From the NCBI RefSeq assembly GCF_001983175.1, contig NZ_MNPW01000001.1:1-64000 (forward strand): a stretch of 64,000 nucleotides of DNA. The letters are read 5' to 3'. Made by a program: the position numbers and the translations under genes. This stretch comes from Pseudomonas cedrina subsp. cedrina (GTDB taxonomy: Bacteria; Pseudomonadota; Gammaproteobacteria; Pseudomonadales; Pseudomonadaceae). Under the pieces are notes generated by a model. It saw only the letters and a list, made by a program, of their open reading frames with translations. It was not told the DNA's origin and did no database searches. Shown here piece by piece: positions 8,841 to 17,840 of this stretch. Position 1 is the stretch's first letter. Every line of letters begins with the position of its first letter.

Positions 8841-10244
8841 ATGAGCGACCAGATACCGGTACATAACGTTACCCCGCCTGCCAAAACCGTCGACCTCTAC
8901 GCTTCGCGAGAGAAGATCTACACCCGCGCCTTTACCGGCCTGTTCCGCAATTTGCGCATGCTCGGTGGCGCCGCACTGTTCCTGCTCTACTTCGGCACCG
9001 TGTGGCTGAACTGGGGTGGCCACCAGGCCGTGTGGTGGAACCTGCCGGAGCGTAAGTTCTTCATTTTCGGCGCGACCTTCTGGCCCCAGGACTTCATCCT
9101 GCTCTCCGGCATTCTTATCGTCGCGGCCTTTGGCCTGTTCTTTATCACCGTATACGCCGGGCGCGTGTGGTGCGGCTATACCTGCCCGCAAAGCGTGTGG
9201 ACGTGGATCTTCATGTGGTGCGAAAAAGTCACCGAGGGTGACCGCAACCAGCGTATCAAACTCGACAAGGCGCCGATGAGCGCCAACAAATTCCTGCGCA
9301 AATCCAGCAAGCACACGCTGTGGCTGTTGATCGGGTTTGTCACCGGGCTGACCTTTGTCGGCTACTTCTCGCCGATCCGTGAACTGGTGTTCGACTTCTT
9401 CACCGGCCAGGCCGATGGCTGGTCGTATTTCTGGGTCGGGTTCTTTACCCTCGCCACCTATGGCAACGCCGGCTGGCTGCGCGAGCAAGTGTGCATCTAC
9501 ATGTGCCCGTACGCGCGGTTCCAGAGCGTGATGTTCGACAAAGACACCCTGATCGTCTCCTACGACCCTCGCCGTGGCGAAGTGCGTGGCCCACGTAAAA
9601 AAGGCGTCGACTACCAGGCCCAGGGCCTGGGCGATTGCATCGATTGCACGATGTGCGTGCAGGTGTGCCCGACCGGTATCGACATCCGCGACGGCCTGCA
9701 AATCGAGTGCATCGGCTGCGCCGCCTGTATCGATGCCTGCGACACCATCATGGACAAGATGGACTACCCGCGCGGCCTGATCAGCTACACCACCGAACAC
9801 AACCTCTCCGGGCAGAAAACCCATAAGCTGCGCCCGCGCCTGATCGGCTATGCCTTGGTGTTGCTGGCAATGATCGGCCTGTTGGTGGCGGCATTTTTCA
9901 TGCGCTCGCTGGTGGGTTTCGACGTGAGCAAGGACCGTGTGCTGTACCGCGAAAACGCCGAAGGCCGTATCGAAAACGTCTACAGCCTGAAGATCATGAA
10001 CAAGGACCAGCGCGACCACACCTATGTGCTCGATGCCGCTGGCCTGCCGGACCTCAAGCTGCAGGGCCGGCGCGAAATCAAAGTGGCCGCCGGCGACATC
10101 GTCAGCCTGCCGGTGGAACTCTCGAGTGCGCCGGAGCAATTGCCGTCGAGCACCAACGAGGTGACATTCATCCTCAAGGATGCCGATGACACCAGCGTCC
10201 AGATTGAAGCCAAGAGCCGATTCATCGGCCCACACGTTCGTTGA
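8841..10244 (+). CDS. ccoG: cytochrome c oxidase accessory protein CcoG (FixG/RdxA)
   Basis: A 467-residue membrane iron-sulfur protein required for cbb3 oxidase maturation; the family reduces Cu(II) to Cu(I) for CuB. Membrane helices lie near 35-60, 85-105, 155-180, 190-210 and 335-355. A membrane-proximal WCGYTCPQSVWTW motif is followed by two [4Fe-4S] clusters, CIDCTMCVQVCP and CIGCAACIDACD, near 260-300. A periplasmic Ig-like C-terminal domain ends the protein. There are two adjacent ATG codons, 8838 and 8841; MSDQIPVHNVTPP is the conserved start. It leads the ccoGHIS maturation group under a putative ANR box. Confidence 0.94.
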   Translation: MSDQIPVHNVTPPAKTVDLYASREKIYTRAFTGLFRNLRMLGGAALFLLYFGTVWLNWGGHQAVWWNLPERKFFIFGATFWPQDFILLSGILIVAAFGLFFITVYAGRVWCGYTCPQSVWTWIFMWCEKVTEGDRNQRIKLDKAPMSANKFLRKSSKHTLWLLIGFVTGLTFVGYFSPIRELVFDFFTGQADGWSYFWVGFFTLATYGNAGWLREQVCIYMCPYARFQSVMFDKDTLIVSYDPRRGEVRGPRKKGVDYQAQGLGDCIDCTMCVQVCPTGIDIRDGLQIECIGCAACIDACDTIMDKMDYPRGLISYTTEHNLSGQKTHKLRPRLIGYALVLLAMIGLLVAAFFMRSLVGFDVSKDRVLYRENAEGRIENVYSLKIMNKDQRDHTYVLDAAGLPDLKLQGRREIKVAAGDIVSLPVELSSAPEQLPSSTNEVTFILKDADDTSVQIEAKSRFIGPHVR

Positions 10245-10258
10245 ACAGGAACCCGAGC

Positions 10259-10798
10259 ATGTCCGCACCCACCGCCGCAAGCCCTTGGTACAAGCACCTC
10301 TGGCCCTGGATCATCATCGGCATCCTGGCCTGCTCGGTGACCTTGACCTTGTCCATGGTGACCATCGCGGTGAATAACCCGGACAACCTGGTCAACGACA
10401 ACTACTACGAGGCCGGCAAAGGCATCAACCGCGCCCTGGACCGCGAGCGCCTGGCCCAGACCCTGCAACTGCGCGCCAGGCTGCACCTGGATGAGCTGAC
10501 CGGCGAAGTCGAGCTGAACCTCACCGGCTACAGCAACCCGAACACCCTGGAATTGAATCTGATCTCCCCGACCCAGCCGGAGAAGGACCGCAAGATCAAC
10601 CTGGCGCGCAGCGACAGTGAACCGGGCCGCTACATCGGCCAGGTCACCGACAAGGTCGAGGGCCGCCGCTTCGTGGAGCTATTGGGCGTGGAAGGCGACA
10701 AGACCTGGCGCCTGTTCGAGGAGGAAGAGGTCAGCCACGACAAGGACCTGCTGCTGGGCGATGAGCCGTTGCAGGGCGCCGAAGATCTGAAGAAGTAA
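10259..10798 (+). CDS. ccoH: cbb3 oxidase assembly protein CcoH (FixH family)
   Basis: A 179-residue single-span membrane protein with an N-terminal helix (about 15-40, WPWIIIGILACSVTLTLSMV) and a periplasmic domain. FixH/CcoH proteins bind the oxidase during assembly. The NPDNLVNDNYYEAGKGIN segment after the helix is characteristic. It starts 14 bases after ccoG with a CAGGA ribosome site. A REP-type repeat separates it from ccoI. Confidence 0.9.
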   Translation: MSAPTAASPWYKHLWPWIIIGILACSVTLTLSMVTIAVNNPDNLVNDNYYEAGKGINRALDRERLAQTLQLRARLHLDELTGEVELNLTGYSNPNTLELNLISPTQPEKDRKINLARSDSEPGRYIGQVTDKVEGRRFVELLGVEGDKTWRLFEEEEVSHDKDLLLGDEPLQGAEDLKK

Positions 10799-10801
10799 TT
10801 T

Positions 10802-10918
10802 GATCGTTCCCACGCTCCGCGTGGGAATGCAGCCCGTGACGCTGCGCGTCACAAAAGCGGACGCGGAGCGTCCAGCGAGGCGTTCCCACGCAGAGCGTGG
10901 GAACGATCTGCGGAACTA
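10802..10918. repeat. REPIN, GTTCCCACGCTCCGCGTGGGAA type
   Basis: GATCGTTCCCACGCTCCGCG at the left and its near complement ending GGGAACGATC at the right, with inner GTGACGC/GCGTCAC arms. It fills nearly the whole ccoH-ccoI gap. Other copies are at 30122-30235 and, as a single arm, at 60844-60893. Confidence 0.85.
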
Positions 10919-10922
10919 AGCC

Positions 10923-13373
10923 ATGACCAGCCCAACCCCCTGCTACCACTGCGCCCTGCCCGTCCCGCCGGGCAGCCGCTTCACCGCGGTGATCCTCGGC
11001 GAACGCCGGGAACTCTGCTGCCCAGGTTGCCAGGCGGTGGCCGAAGCAATTGTGGCCGGCGGCCTGGAGAGCTACTACCAGCACCGCAGCGAAGCCTCGG
11101 CCAACCCTGAAGCGCTGCCGGTGCAACTGGTGGATGAGCTGGCGCTGTACGACCGCGCCGATGTGCAAAAACCCTTTGTGCGCCACGACGGCGAACTCGC
11201 CGAAGCCACCTTGCTGATGGAAGGCATCAGTTGCGCCGCCTGTGGCTGGCTGATCGAGAAGCACCTGCGCAGCCTGCCCGCCGTGGCCGAGGCGCGGCTC
11301 AACCTGTCCAACCATCGTTTGCATGTGCGCTGGGCTGACGGGCAACTGCCGTTGAGCCAAGTGTTGAGCGAACTGCGGCATATCGGTTACTCCGCCCACC
11401 CTTACCAGGCTGACCGCGCCGCCGAGCAACTGGCCAGCGAAAATCGCCTGGCCCTGCGTCAATTGGGCGTGGCCGGGCTGCTGTGGTTCCAGGCCATGAT
11501 GGCAACCATGGCGACCTGGCCGGAATTCAATGTCGACCTGAGCCCGGAACTGCATGTGATCCTGCGCTGGGTGGCGATGTTTCTGACAACACCCATCGTG
11601 TTCTACAGCTGCGCACCGTTTTTCAAGGGTGCCCTGCGCGACCTGCGCACACGCCACCTGACCATGGATGTATCGGTTTCACTGGCCATCGGCGGCGCGT
11701 ATCTGGCGGGGATCTGGACCGCGATCACCGGCACCGGTGAGTTGTACTTCGACGCGGTGGGCATGTTTGCGCTGTTCCTGCTGGCCGGGCGTTACCTCGA
11801 GCGCCGTGCCCGCGAGCGTACGGCTGCGGCGACCGCGCAACTGGTCAACCTGCTGCCCGCCTCGTGCCTGCGGCTCAAGGCCGATGGCCAGAGCGAACGC
11901 ATCCTGCTCCCGGAGCTGGCCTTGGGCGATCGCGTGCTGGTGCACCCTGGCGCCGTGCTGCCGGCGGATGGCCTGATCCTCGACGGCCAGTCCAGTATCG
12001 ATGAGTCGCTGCTTACCGGTGAGTACCTGCCGCAACCCCGGCAAGTCGGGGATGCGGTCACGGCGGGCACGCTCAATGTCGAGGGAGCATTGATTGTGGA
12101 AGTACGCGCCTTGGGCCATGACACCCGCCTGTCCGCCATCGTGCGCCTGCTGGAAAGGGCCCAGGCCGAGAAACCGCGCCTGGCCCGGATCGCCGATCAC
12201 GCCGCACAGTGGTTCCTGCTGTGCTCGCTGATCGCAGCCGTCCTGATCGGGTTGTTATGGTGGCAGCTGGATTCGTCGCGAGCATTCTGGATTGTGCTGG
12301 CGATGCTGGTGGCAACCTGCCCCTGCGCGTTGTCCCTGGCCACGCCCACCGCCCTCACCGCCGCCACCGGCACCTTGCACACACTCGGCCTGCTGCTGAC
12401 CCGCGGCCATGTGCTGGAAGGACTGAACCAGATCGATACGGTGATTTTCGACAAGACCGGCACCCTGACCGAAGGACGCCTGGTATTGAGTGCCATCCGG
12501 CCACTGGGCAACTTGAGCACGGACCTGTGCCTGAGCCTCGCCGCCGCCCTGGAAGACCGTTCCGAACACCCGATTGCCCGCGCCTTCGGACGCGCGACGC
12601 TGGCCGCCGACGAAGTCGTCAGTTCGCCCGGGCTTGGCCTTGAAGGCCGCGTGGGCGCGCGCCAACTGCGCATCGGCCAACCGGGCTTTGTCTGTGAACT
12701 CAGTGGTTGCCCGATCCCGGCCGCGCCGCAGGATGGCGGCCAATGGCTGCTGCTGGGCGACCGCGAAGGCGCACTGGCCTGGTTCGTGCTCGACGATCGC
12801 CTGCGCAGTGACGCGCCTGCGCTGCTGGCGGCCTGCAAGGCGCGCGGCTGGCGCACGTTGCTGCTGTCCGGAGACAGCTCACCAATGGTCGCAAGCGTCG
12901 CGTTGGAGCTGGGTATCGACGAAGCCCATGGCGGCCTGCGCCCCGATGACAAGCTGCACGTGCTGCAACGGCTGCACCAGGAAGGCCGCAAGGTGCTGAT
13001 GCTCGGCGACGGCGTCAACGATGTGCCGGTGCTCGCCGCTGCGGATATCAGCGTGGCCATGGGCACTGCCACCGACCTGGCCAAGACCAGCGCCGACGCC
13101 GTGTTGCTCTCCAACCGCCTGGACGCTCTGGTACACGCCTTTACCCTGGCACGGCGCACCCGTCGGGTGATTGTTGAAAACCTGCTGTGGGCAGGCCTAT
13201 ACAATGGCCTCATGCTGCCGTTTGCCGCCCTGGGTTGGATCACACCCATCTGGGCCGCGGTCGGCATGTCCCTCAGTTCGTTGACCGTGGTGCTCAATGC
13301 CCTGCGCCTGACTCGCCTGCCGAGCGCGCCGGTGGCACGAGCCCCCTCAGTAACCCGTCCGCTGCCGGCTTGA
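10923..13373 (+). CDS. ccoI: copper-translocating P-type ATPase for cbb3 assembly (CcoI/FixI)
   Basis: An 816-residue P1B-type copper ATPase that moves Cu(I) for CuB insertion. In order: an N-terminal Cys-rich segment (CYHC, CCPGC), a heavy-metal domain with GISCAACGW (C104, C107), transmembrane helices, the actuator TGEYLPQ, the membrane copper site CPC near residue 465, the phosphorylated Asp in DKTGTL near 510, and GDGVNDVPVL near 695. The long N-terminus with the extra zinc-finger-like CPGCQ is typical of FixI rather than of detoxification CopA. It is followed at once by ccoS. Confidence 0.93.
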   Translation: MTSPTPCYHCALPVPPGSRFTAVILGERRELCCPGCQAVAEAIVAGGLESYYQHRSEASANPEALPVQLVDELALYDRADVQKPFVRHDGELAEATLLMEGISCAACGWLIEKHLRSLPAVAEARLNLSNHRLHVRWADGQLPLSQVLSELRHIGYSAHPYQADRAAEQLASENRLALRQLGVAGLLWFQAMMATMATWPEFNVDLSPELHVILRWVAMFLTTPIVFYSCAPFFKGALRDLRTRHLTMDVSVSLAIGGAYLAGIWTAITGTGELYFDAVGMFALFLLAGRYLERRARERTAAATAQLVNLLPASCLRLKADGQSERILLPELALGDRVLVHPGAVLPADGLILDGQSSIDESLLTGEYLPQPRQVGDAVTAGTLNVEGALIVEVRALGHDTRLSAIVRLLERAQAEKPRLARIADHAAQWFLLCSLIAAVLIGLLWWQLDSSRAFWIVLAMLVATCPCALSLATPTALTAATGTLHTLGLLLTRGHVLEGLNQIDTVIFDKTGTLTEGRLVLSAIRPLGNLSTDLCLSLAAALEDRSEHPIARAFGRATLAADEVVSSPGLGLEGRVGARQLRIGQPGFVCELSGCPIPAAPQDGGQWLLLGDREGALAWFVLDDRLRSDAPALLAACKARGWRTLLLSGDSSPMVASVALELGIDEAHGGLRPDDKLHVLQRLHQEGRKVLMLGDGVNDVPVLAAADISVAMGTATDLAKTSADAVLLSNRLDALVHAFTLARRTRRVIVENLLWAGLYNGLMLPFAALGWITPIWAAVGMSLSSLTVVLNALRLTRLPSAPVARAPSVTRPLPA

Positions 13374-13395
13374 GCCGCGCGGGCATGGAGTGCAG

Positions 13396-13614
13396 ATGCC
13401 AGCTTTATACGTCATGATTCCGGCGGCGCTGCTGTTAGTGGGCGTGGCCATCTACATCTTCTTCTGGGCGGTGGACAGCGGCCAGTACGACGACCTCGAC
13501 GGCCCGGCCCACAGCGTCTTGTTCGACGACCAGGACCCGAACCACCTCGCCGCCGTCGACGAAGCCAACGGCCCCGAGCAACCGTCCGCGCCCAAAGACC
13601 CGCCCCATGCTTGA
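13396..13614 (+). CDS. ccoS: cbb3-type oxidase assembly protein CcoS
   Basis: A 72-residue protein with one N-terminal helix (MPALYVMIPAALLLVGVAIY) followed by FFWAVDSGQYDDLDGPA, the hallmark of CcoS. The family is needed for haem b and CuB insertion. The ATG at 13396 is chosen over an in-frame GTG two codons upstream because MPALYVMIP is the conserved start. The last eight bases overlap the next gene. Confidence 0.92.
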   Translation: MPALYVMIPAALLLVGVAIYIFFWAVDSGQYDDLDGPAHSVLFDDQDPNHLAAVDEANGPEQPSAPKDPPHA

Positions 13615-14290
13615 ATTGGCGCCGCTGCTGGTTTCCGCGCTGATCCTCGGCCTGCTGGGCGGCGGCCATTGCCTGGGCATGTGCGGCGGGTTGATGGGCG
13701 CGCTGACCCTGGCGATCCCCAGGGAGCAGCGCGGCCGCAGGTTTCGACTGTTGCTGGCATACAATTTGGGCAGGGTGCTCAGCTATGCCGTCGCCGGCGT
13801 ATTGATTGGCCTGGCCGGTTGGGCAGTGGCGAACAGCCCGGCGGCGATGTTCATGCGTGTGCTTGCCGGGCTGTTGTTGATCAGCATGGGCCTGTACCTG
13901 GCTGGCTGGTGGAGCGGCCTCACCCGCATCGAAAGCCTCGGTCGCGGCCTGTGGCGCTTTATCCAGCCCGTCGCCAACCGCCTGCTGCCGGTGTCGAGCC
14001 TGCCGCGCGCGTTGCTGCTGGGCGCGCTGTGGGGCTGGTTGCCGTGCGGGTTGGTCTATAGCACCCTGCTATGGGCCGCGAGCCAGGGGAATGCGCTGGA
14101 CAGCGGGTTGCTGATGCTGGCGTTCGGCCTGGGTACCTGGCCGGTGCTGTTGGCCACCGGGCTTGCGGCCGAGCGTGTCACCGCGCTGCTGCGCAAACGC
14201 AGCGTGCGCAGGGCGGGTGGCGTGCTGGTGATCCTGTTTGGCCTATGGACATTGCCTGGGCCCCACCAGCACTGGCTGATGGGACACTGA
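13607..14290 (+). CDS. TauE/SafE-like (CcoS-linked) membrane protein
   Basis: A 227-residue protein with about six transmembrane helices and a GGGHCLGMCGGLMGAL motif near residues 18-33, characteristic of the sulfite exporter TauE/SafE-like family found next to cbb3 and copper genes. It overlaps ccoS by eight bases, so it is probably part of the maturation operon. The HCxGMCGG cysteine/histidine cluster suggests metal handling, but the function in this context is not established. Confidence 0.82.
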   Translation: MLELAPLLVSALILGLLGGGHCLGMCGGLMGALTLAIPREQRGRRFRLLLAYNLGRVLSYAVAGVLIGLAGWAVANSPAAMFMRVLAGLLLISMGLYLAGWWSGLTRIESLGRGLWRFIQPVANRLLPVSSLPRALLLGALWGWLPCGLVYSTLLWAASQGNALDSGLLMLAFGLGTWPVLLATGLAAERVTALLRKRSVRRAGGVLVILFGLWTLPGPHQHWLMGH

Positions 14291-14319
14291 TTGACGATGT
14301 GGCATAGCGCCGCTCCCTG

Positions 14320-14333
14320 TTGATGCAAATCAA
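14320..14333 (+). promoter_or_regulatory. perfect ANR/FNR box upstream of hemN
   Basis: TTGAT-GCAA-ATCAA matches the FNR/ANR consensus at every fixed position. A -10-like TAGACT lies at 14356-14361, so the box centre would be at about -41.5, the class II activator position. It predicts low-oxygen induction of hemN by the Anr protein encoded 2 kb downstream. Confidence 0.9.
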
Positions 14334-14393
14334 GGTGGCCGCGCCAGCCAGCCCCTAGACTCGGCCCACCAGCCAATCCGGGGGACCGCCCGC

Positions 14394-15776
14394 ATGCTCG
14401 ACGCCATTCGTTGGGACGTCAATCTGATTCACCGCTACGACCTGGCGGGACCGCGCTACACGTCCTACCCCACCGCCGTACAATTCGACAGCCAGGTCGG
14501 TACATTCGACCTGCTCCACGCCCTGCGCGACAGCCGCAAGGCCGCGCGCCCCTTGTCGCTGTACCTGCATGTGCCGTTCTGCGCGAACATCTGCTACTAC
14601 TGCGCCTGCAACAAGGTCATCACTAAGGACCGTGGTCGCGCCCAGGCCTACCTGCAACGCCTGGAGCAGGAAATCCAGCTGGTGGCCTGCCACCTCGATC
14701 CCAAACAACCGGTGGAGCAACTGCATTTCGGCGGCGGCACCCCGACGTTTCTCAGTCACGATGAACTGCGCCAGGTCATGACGTGCCTGCGCCGGCACTT
14801 CAACCTGCTGGACGATGATTCCGGCGACTACGGCATCGAGATCGACCCTCGCGAAGCCGACTGGGCCACCATGGGCCTGCTGCGTGAACTGGGCTTCAAC
14901 CGCGTCAGCATCGGCCTGCAGGACCTCGACCCCGAGGTGCAACGCGCGGTCAATCGCCTGCAAAGCCTGGAAGAAACCCGTGCGGTGATCGAGGCAGCGC
15001 GCACCCTGCAATTTCGCTCGATCAATATCGACCTGATCTACGGCTTGCCCAAGCAAACGCCGATCAACTTCGCGCGCACCGTGGAAGAAGTGATCAAGCT
15101 GCAACCCGATCGTCTGTCGGTGTTCAACTACGCCCACCTGCCGGAACGTTTCATGCCGCAGCGGCGCATCAATACCGACGACCTGCCCTCCCCGGCGGAA
15201 AAACTGCTGATGCTGCAAACCACCATCGAGCAACTGACCCAGGCCGGCTACCGCTACATCGGCATGGACCACTTCGCCCTGCCCGACGATGAGCTGGCCA
15301 TCGCCCAGGAAGAAGGCACCTTGCAACGCAACTTCCAAGGCTACACCACCCACGGCCATTGCGACTTGATCGGGCTCGGGGTGTCGGCGATCAGCCAGAT
15401 CGGCGACCTGTACTGCCAGAACAGCAGTGACCTCAACGGTTACCAGAACACCTTGGCCGGCGCGCAACTGGCCACCAGCCGTGGGCTGGTGTGCACCACG
15501 GATGATCGGTTGCGGCGGGAGGTGATCCAGCAGTTGATCTGTAATTTCAGCCTGGCGTTCGAGGGGATCGAACAGGCCTTCAATCTGGATTTTCGCGGGT
15601 ACTTCGACGACATCTGGCCGCAACTTGAGGCCATGGCCGCAGATGGCCTGATCGAACTCGACGCCCAGGGCATTCGTGTATTGCCTGCCGGGCGCCTGCT
15701 GGTGCGCTCGGTGTGCATGGTGTTCGATGCCTATCTGGAACACCAGAACAGGCAACGATTTTCACGGGTGATCTGA
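14394..15776 (+). CDS. hemN: oxygen-independent coproporphyrinogen III dehydrogenase
   Basis: A 460-residue radical-SAM enzyme that decarboxylates coproporphyrinogen III to protoporphyrinogen IX without oxygen, supplying haem at low oxygen. The [4Fe-4S] motif is CANICYYC near residue 60 (CX3CX2C), followed by the typical fourth Cys in YYCACNK. GGGTPTFLS near 112 is the SAM-binding glycine motif, and the C-terminal HemN domain ends near 455. The length is normal. Transcription probably starts from the ANR-dependent promoter at 14320-14361. Confidence 0.95.
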   Translation: MLDAIRWDVNLIHRYDLAGPRYTSYPTAVQFDSQVGTFDLLHALRDSRKAARPLSLYLHVPFCANICYYCACNKVITKDRGRAQAYLQRLEQEIQLVACHLDPKQPVEQLHFGGGTPTFLSHDELRQVMTCLRRHFNLLDDDSGDYGIEIDPREADWATMGLLRELGFNRVSIGLQDLDPEVQRAVNRLQSLEETRAVIEAARTLQFRSINIDLIYGLPKQTPINFARTVEEVIKLQPDRLSVFNYAHLPERFMPQRRINTDDLPSPAEKLLMLQTTIEQLTQAGYRYIGMDHFALPDDELAIAQEEGTLQRNFQGYTTHGHCDLIGLGVSAISQIGDLYCQNSSDLNGYQNTLAGAQLATSRGLVCTTDDRLRREVIQQLICNFSLAFEGIEQAFNLDFRGYFDDIWPQLEAMAADGLIELDAQGIRVLPAGRLLVRSVCMVFDAYLEHQNRQRFSRVI

Positions 15777-15778
15777 GC

Positions 15779-16246
15779 TTACATCGACAGTGAGGCGGCC
15801 TTCATCGAGTCCTCGGCACTCATGCCTTTCATCGACTTGGCCAGTGAAGTCTGGGCCGACATCAGGCCAGCCTGCAGGGAACTGATCTCGCTCTGCAAGG
15901 CGCTGGTCCTGGCACGTGCCTCCTCAGGTGACAGGTTATTGGCCGCCGCCACCGCCGCCAGTTCGGCCTGCTTTTCGGCGATCTGCTGTTTCAACTGGCG
16001 AATCATTTTCAGCACCTGCTTGACGTTGTCATCCAGGCCGCTGTCATCAATATCCGCATTGGAACTCTTGGCCGCACCCGCGGCCTTGAAGGCTTCGCCG
16101 GAAATAGTCACCTTCACTCCCTCAACCACCTTGGGCGCCGCAGTGGTTTCATCGGTGGGTGCCTGTTCCTTGAGCTCGGTAATCGGGTTTGCGTTCGGTA
16201 CCGTCGGAATACGGATGGAAGGGTTGTAGGCCGCGATAACAGACAT
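15779..16246 (-). CDS. coiled-coil protein of unknown function (possibly FlxA-like)
   Basis: A 155-residue protein without a signal peptide or membrane segment. Residues 1-60 are polar and probably disordered (many Ala, Thr and Pro). Residues 65-105 form a strong heptad pattern (KQVLKMIRQLKQQIAEKQAE) and are followed by a second helix-rich part. The layout resembles FlxA-like proteins, but this is a weak guess. It lies tail to tail with hemN and head to head with anr, with a perfect 8-base dyad in the shared upstream gap. P. aeruginosa has a small gene in the same place, so it is probably real. Confidence 0.7.
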   Translation of the reverse strand: MSVIAAYNPSIRIPTVPNANPITELKEQAPTDETTAAPKVVEGVKVTISGEAFKAAGAAKSSNADIDDSGLDDNVKQVLKMIRQLKQQIAEKQAELAAVAAANNLSPEEARARTSALQSEISSLQAGLMSAQTSLAKSMKGMSAEDSMKAASLSM

Positions 16247-16276
16247 GATCCAGCTCCGACTAATAGATGTGCCTGC

Positions 16277-16294
16277 TGTATCGGCCCCGATACA
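16277..16294. promoter_or_regulatory. 18-base palindrome in the anr upstream region
   Basis: TGTATCGG-CC-CCGATACA is a perfect 8-base inverted repeat with a 2-base centre, placed 104 bases before anr and 30 bases before the divergent gene. It looks like a dimeric repressor or activator site. It does not match the ANR box, and the regulator is unknown. Confidence 0.5.
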
Positions 16295-16397
16295 AAAATC
16301 TTTATACCGACGTGGTTTTTTTGTACACGCTGGCCTCAGCGCCCCCCAGTAAGTTACCCTTACGTCTTATGTGTGTTTTCCCACAAGGATTTAAGAA

Positions 16398-17132
16398 ATG
16401 TCCGAGCCAGTCAAACTGCGCGCTCACGGCCAGGCCCACTGCAAGGATTGCAGCCTGGCTCCCCTCTGCTTGCCACTTTCGTTGAATTTGGAAGACATGG
16501 ATGCGTTGGACGAGATCGTTAAACGCGGTCGCCCGCTGAAAAAAGGCGAGTTTCTGTTTCGCCAGGGCGACAAGTTCGACTCCGTCTATGCAGTGCGTTC
16601 GGGCGCATTGAAGACCTTCAGCCTGAGCGACGGCGGCGAAGAGCAGATCACCGGTTTCCACCTGCCCAGCGAGCTGGTGGGGTTGTCGGGCATGGACACC
16701 GAGATGCACCCCGTGTCGGCCCAGGCGCTGGAGACGACGTCGGTGTGCGAAATCCCCTTCGAGCGCCTGGACGAACTGGCCCTGCAGTTGCCGCAACTGC
16801 GCCGTCAATTGATGCGCGTGATGAGCCGCGAGATTCGTGACGACCAGCAAATGATGCTGCTGTTGTCGAAGAAGACCGCCGACGAGCGCATCGCTACTTT
16901 CCTGGTCAACCTGTCGGCACGCTTCCGTGCCCGTGGCTTCTCGGCCAACCAGTTCCGCCTGAGCATGTCGCGCAATGAAATCGGCAACTACCTGGGCCTG
17001 GCGGTGGAGACCGTGTCCCGTGTATTCACCCGTTTCCAGCAGAACGAACTGCTTGCCGCCGAGGGCAAGGAAGTGCATATCCTCGACCCGATCCAACTGT
17101 GCGCACTGGCGGGTGGCTCGCTGGAGGGCTGA
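16398..17132 (+). CDS. anr: Fnr-type anaerobic regulator Anr
   Basis: A 244-residue Crp/Fnr transcription factor with an oxygen-labile [4Fe-4S] cluster. The ligand cysteines are C15, C18 and C24 ([10 protein letters not shown]) and C117 in TTSVCEIP. The cNMP-like beta roll spans about 35-130 and a dimerisation helix about 135-165. The C-terminal helix-turn-helix reads [21 protein letters not shown], with the E-SR recognition residues that bind TTGAT half-sites. It is expected to control hemN and ccoG in this window and many denitrification and fermentation genes elsewhere. Confidence 0.97.
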   Translation: MSEPVKLRAHGQAHCKDCSLAPLCLPLSLNLEDMDALDEIVKRGRPLKKGEFLFRQGDKFDSVYAVRSGALKTFSLSDGGEEQITGFHLPSELVGLSGMDTEMHPVSAQALETTSVCEIPFERLDELALQLPQLRRQLMRVMSREIRDDQQMMLLLSKKTADERIATFLVNLSARFRARGFSANQFRLSMSRNEIGNYLGLAVETVSRVFTRFQQNELLAAEGKEVHILDPIQLCALAGGSLEG

Positions 17133-17211
17133 CGCAGACACGCGCGGCCGCGCCAATCGGCGAGGCCGCAGGTATACTCGGCGTCCGTTTCCAGCCCAGG
17201 ACTCTTCGACG

Positions 17212-17760
17212 ATGACCTTTGATTCGTTCGACATCAAATCCCTGATCCGCCCCGTCATCGACTTCCCCAAGCCTGGGGTGATCTTTCGTGACATTACCCC
17301 CCTGTTCCAATCGCCCCGCGCCCTGCGCCTGGTGGCGGACAGTTTTGCCCACCGTTATGTCGAAGCCGAGTTCACCCATATCGGCGCGATGGATGCGCGC
17401 GGTTTCCTGATCGGTTCGATCATTGCCTATCAACTGAACAAGCCGCTGGTGCTGTTCCGCAAGCAAGGCAAGCTGCCAGCGGACGTGCTGGCCGAGGGTT
17501 ACCAGACCGAGTACGGCGAGGCCTTTTTGGAGGTGCACGCGGACAGCCTGTGCGAGGGCGACTCGGTGTTGATATTCGATGACTTGATCGCCACGGGCGG
17601 TACATTGATTGCGGCGGCGAACCTGGTACGGCGCATGGGCGCGAAGATTTTCGAAGCGGCGGCGATTATCGATTTGCCGGAGCTGGGTGGGTCGCAGCGC
17701 TTGGAAGATATGGGGATTCCCACTTTTTGCCTGACGCAGTTTGCGTTGACCGAGCGTTAA
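17212..17760 (+). CDS. apt: adenine phosphoribosyltransferase
   Basis: A 182-residue salvage enzyme converting adenine and PRPP to AMP. The PRPP-binding motif [13 protein letters not shown] lies near residue 120, and the [14 protein letters not shown] segment near 20 is the usual Apt N-terminus. The ATG at 17212 is chosen; a TATACT -10-like element lies at 17173-17178. It is convergent with recR across a short REP-containing gap. Confidence 0.95.
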   Translation: MTFDSFDIKSLIRPVIDFPKPGVIFRDITPLFQSPRALRLVADSFAHRYVEAEFTHIGAMDARGFLIGSIIAYQLNKPLVLFRKQGKLPADVLAEGYQTEYGEAFLEVHADSLCEGDSVLIFDDLIATGGTLIAAANLVRRMGAKIFEAAAIIDLPELGGSQRLEDMGIPTFCLTQFALTER

Positions 17761-17780
17761 CGGCTAACCGAACCGACGTC

Positions 17781-17828
17781 ATCGCGGGCAAGCCCGGCTC
17801 CCACAGGGGAATGCATTCCACTGTGGGA
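17781..17828. repeat. short REP doublet, GGCTTGC/CTCCCACAG type
   Basis: ATCGCGGGCAAGCCCGGCTC followed by CCACAG and, after 14 bases, CTGTGGGA. It is a compact member of the TGTGGGAGC-GGCTTGC family that recurs at 42094, 44406 and 48840-49199. It lies between the convergent genes apt and recR. Confidence 0.65.
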
Positions 17829-17840
17829 TTGTTCAGTTCT

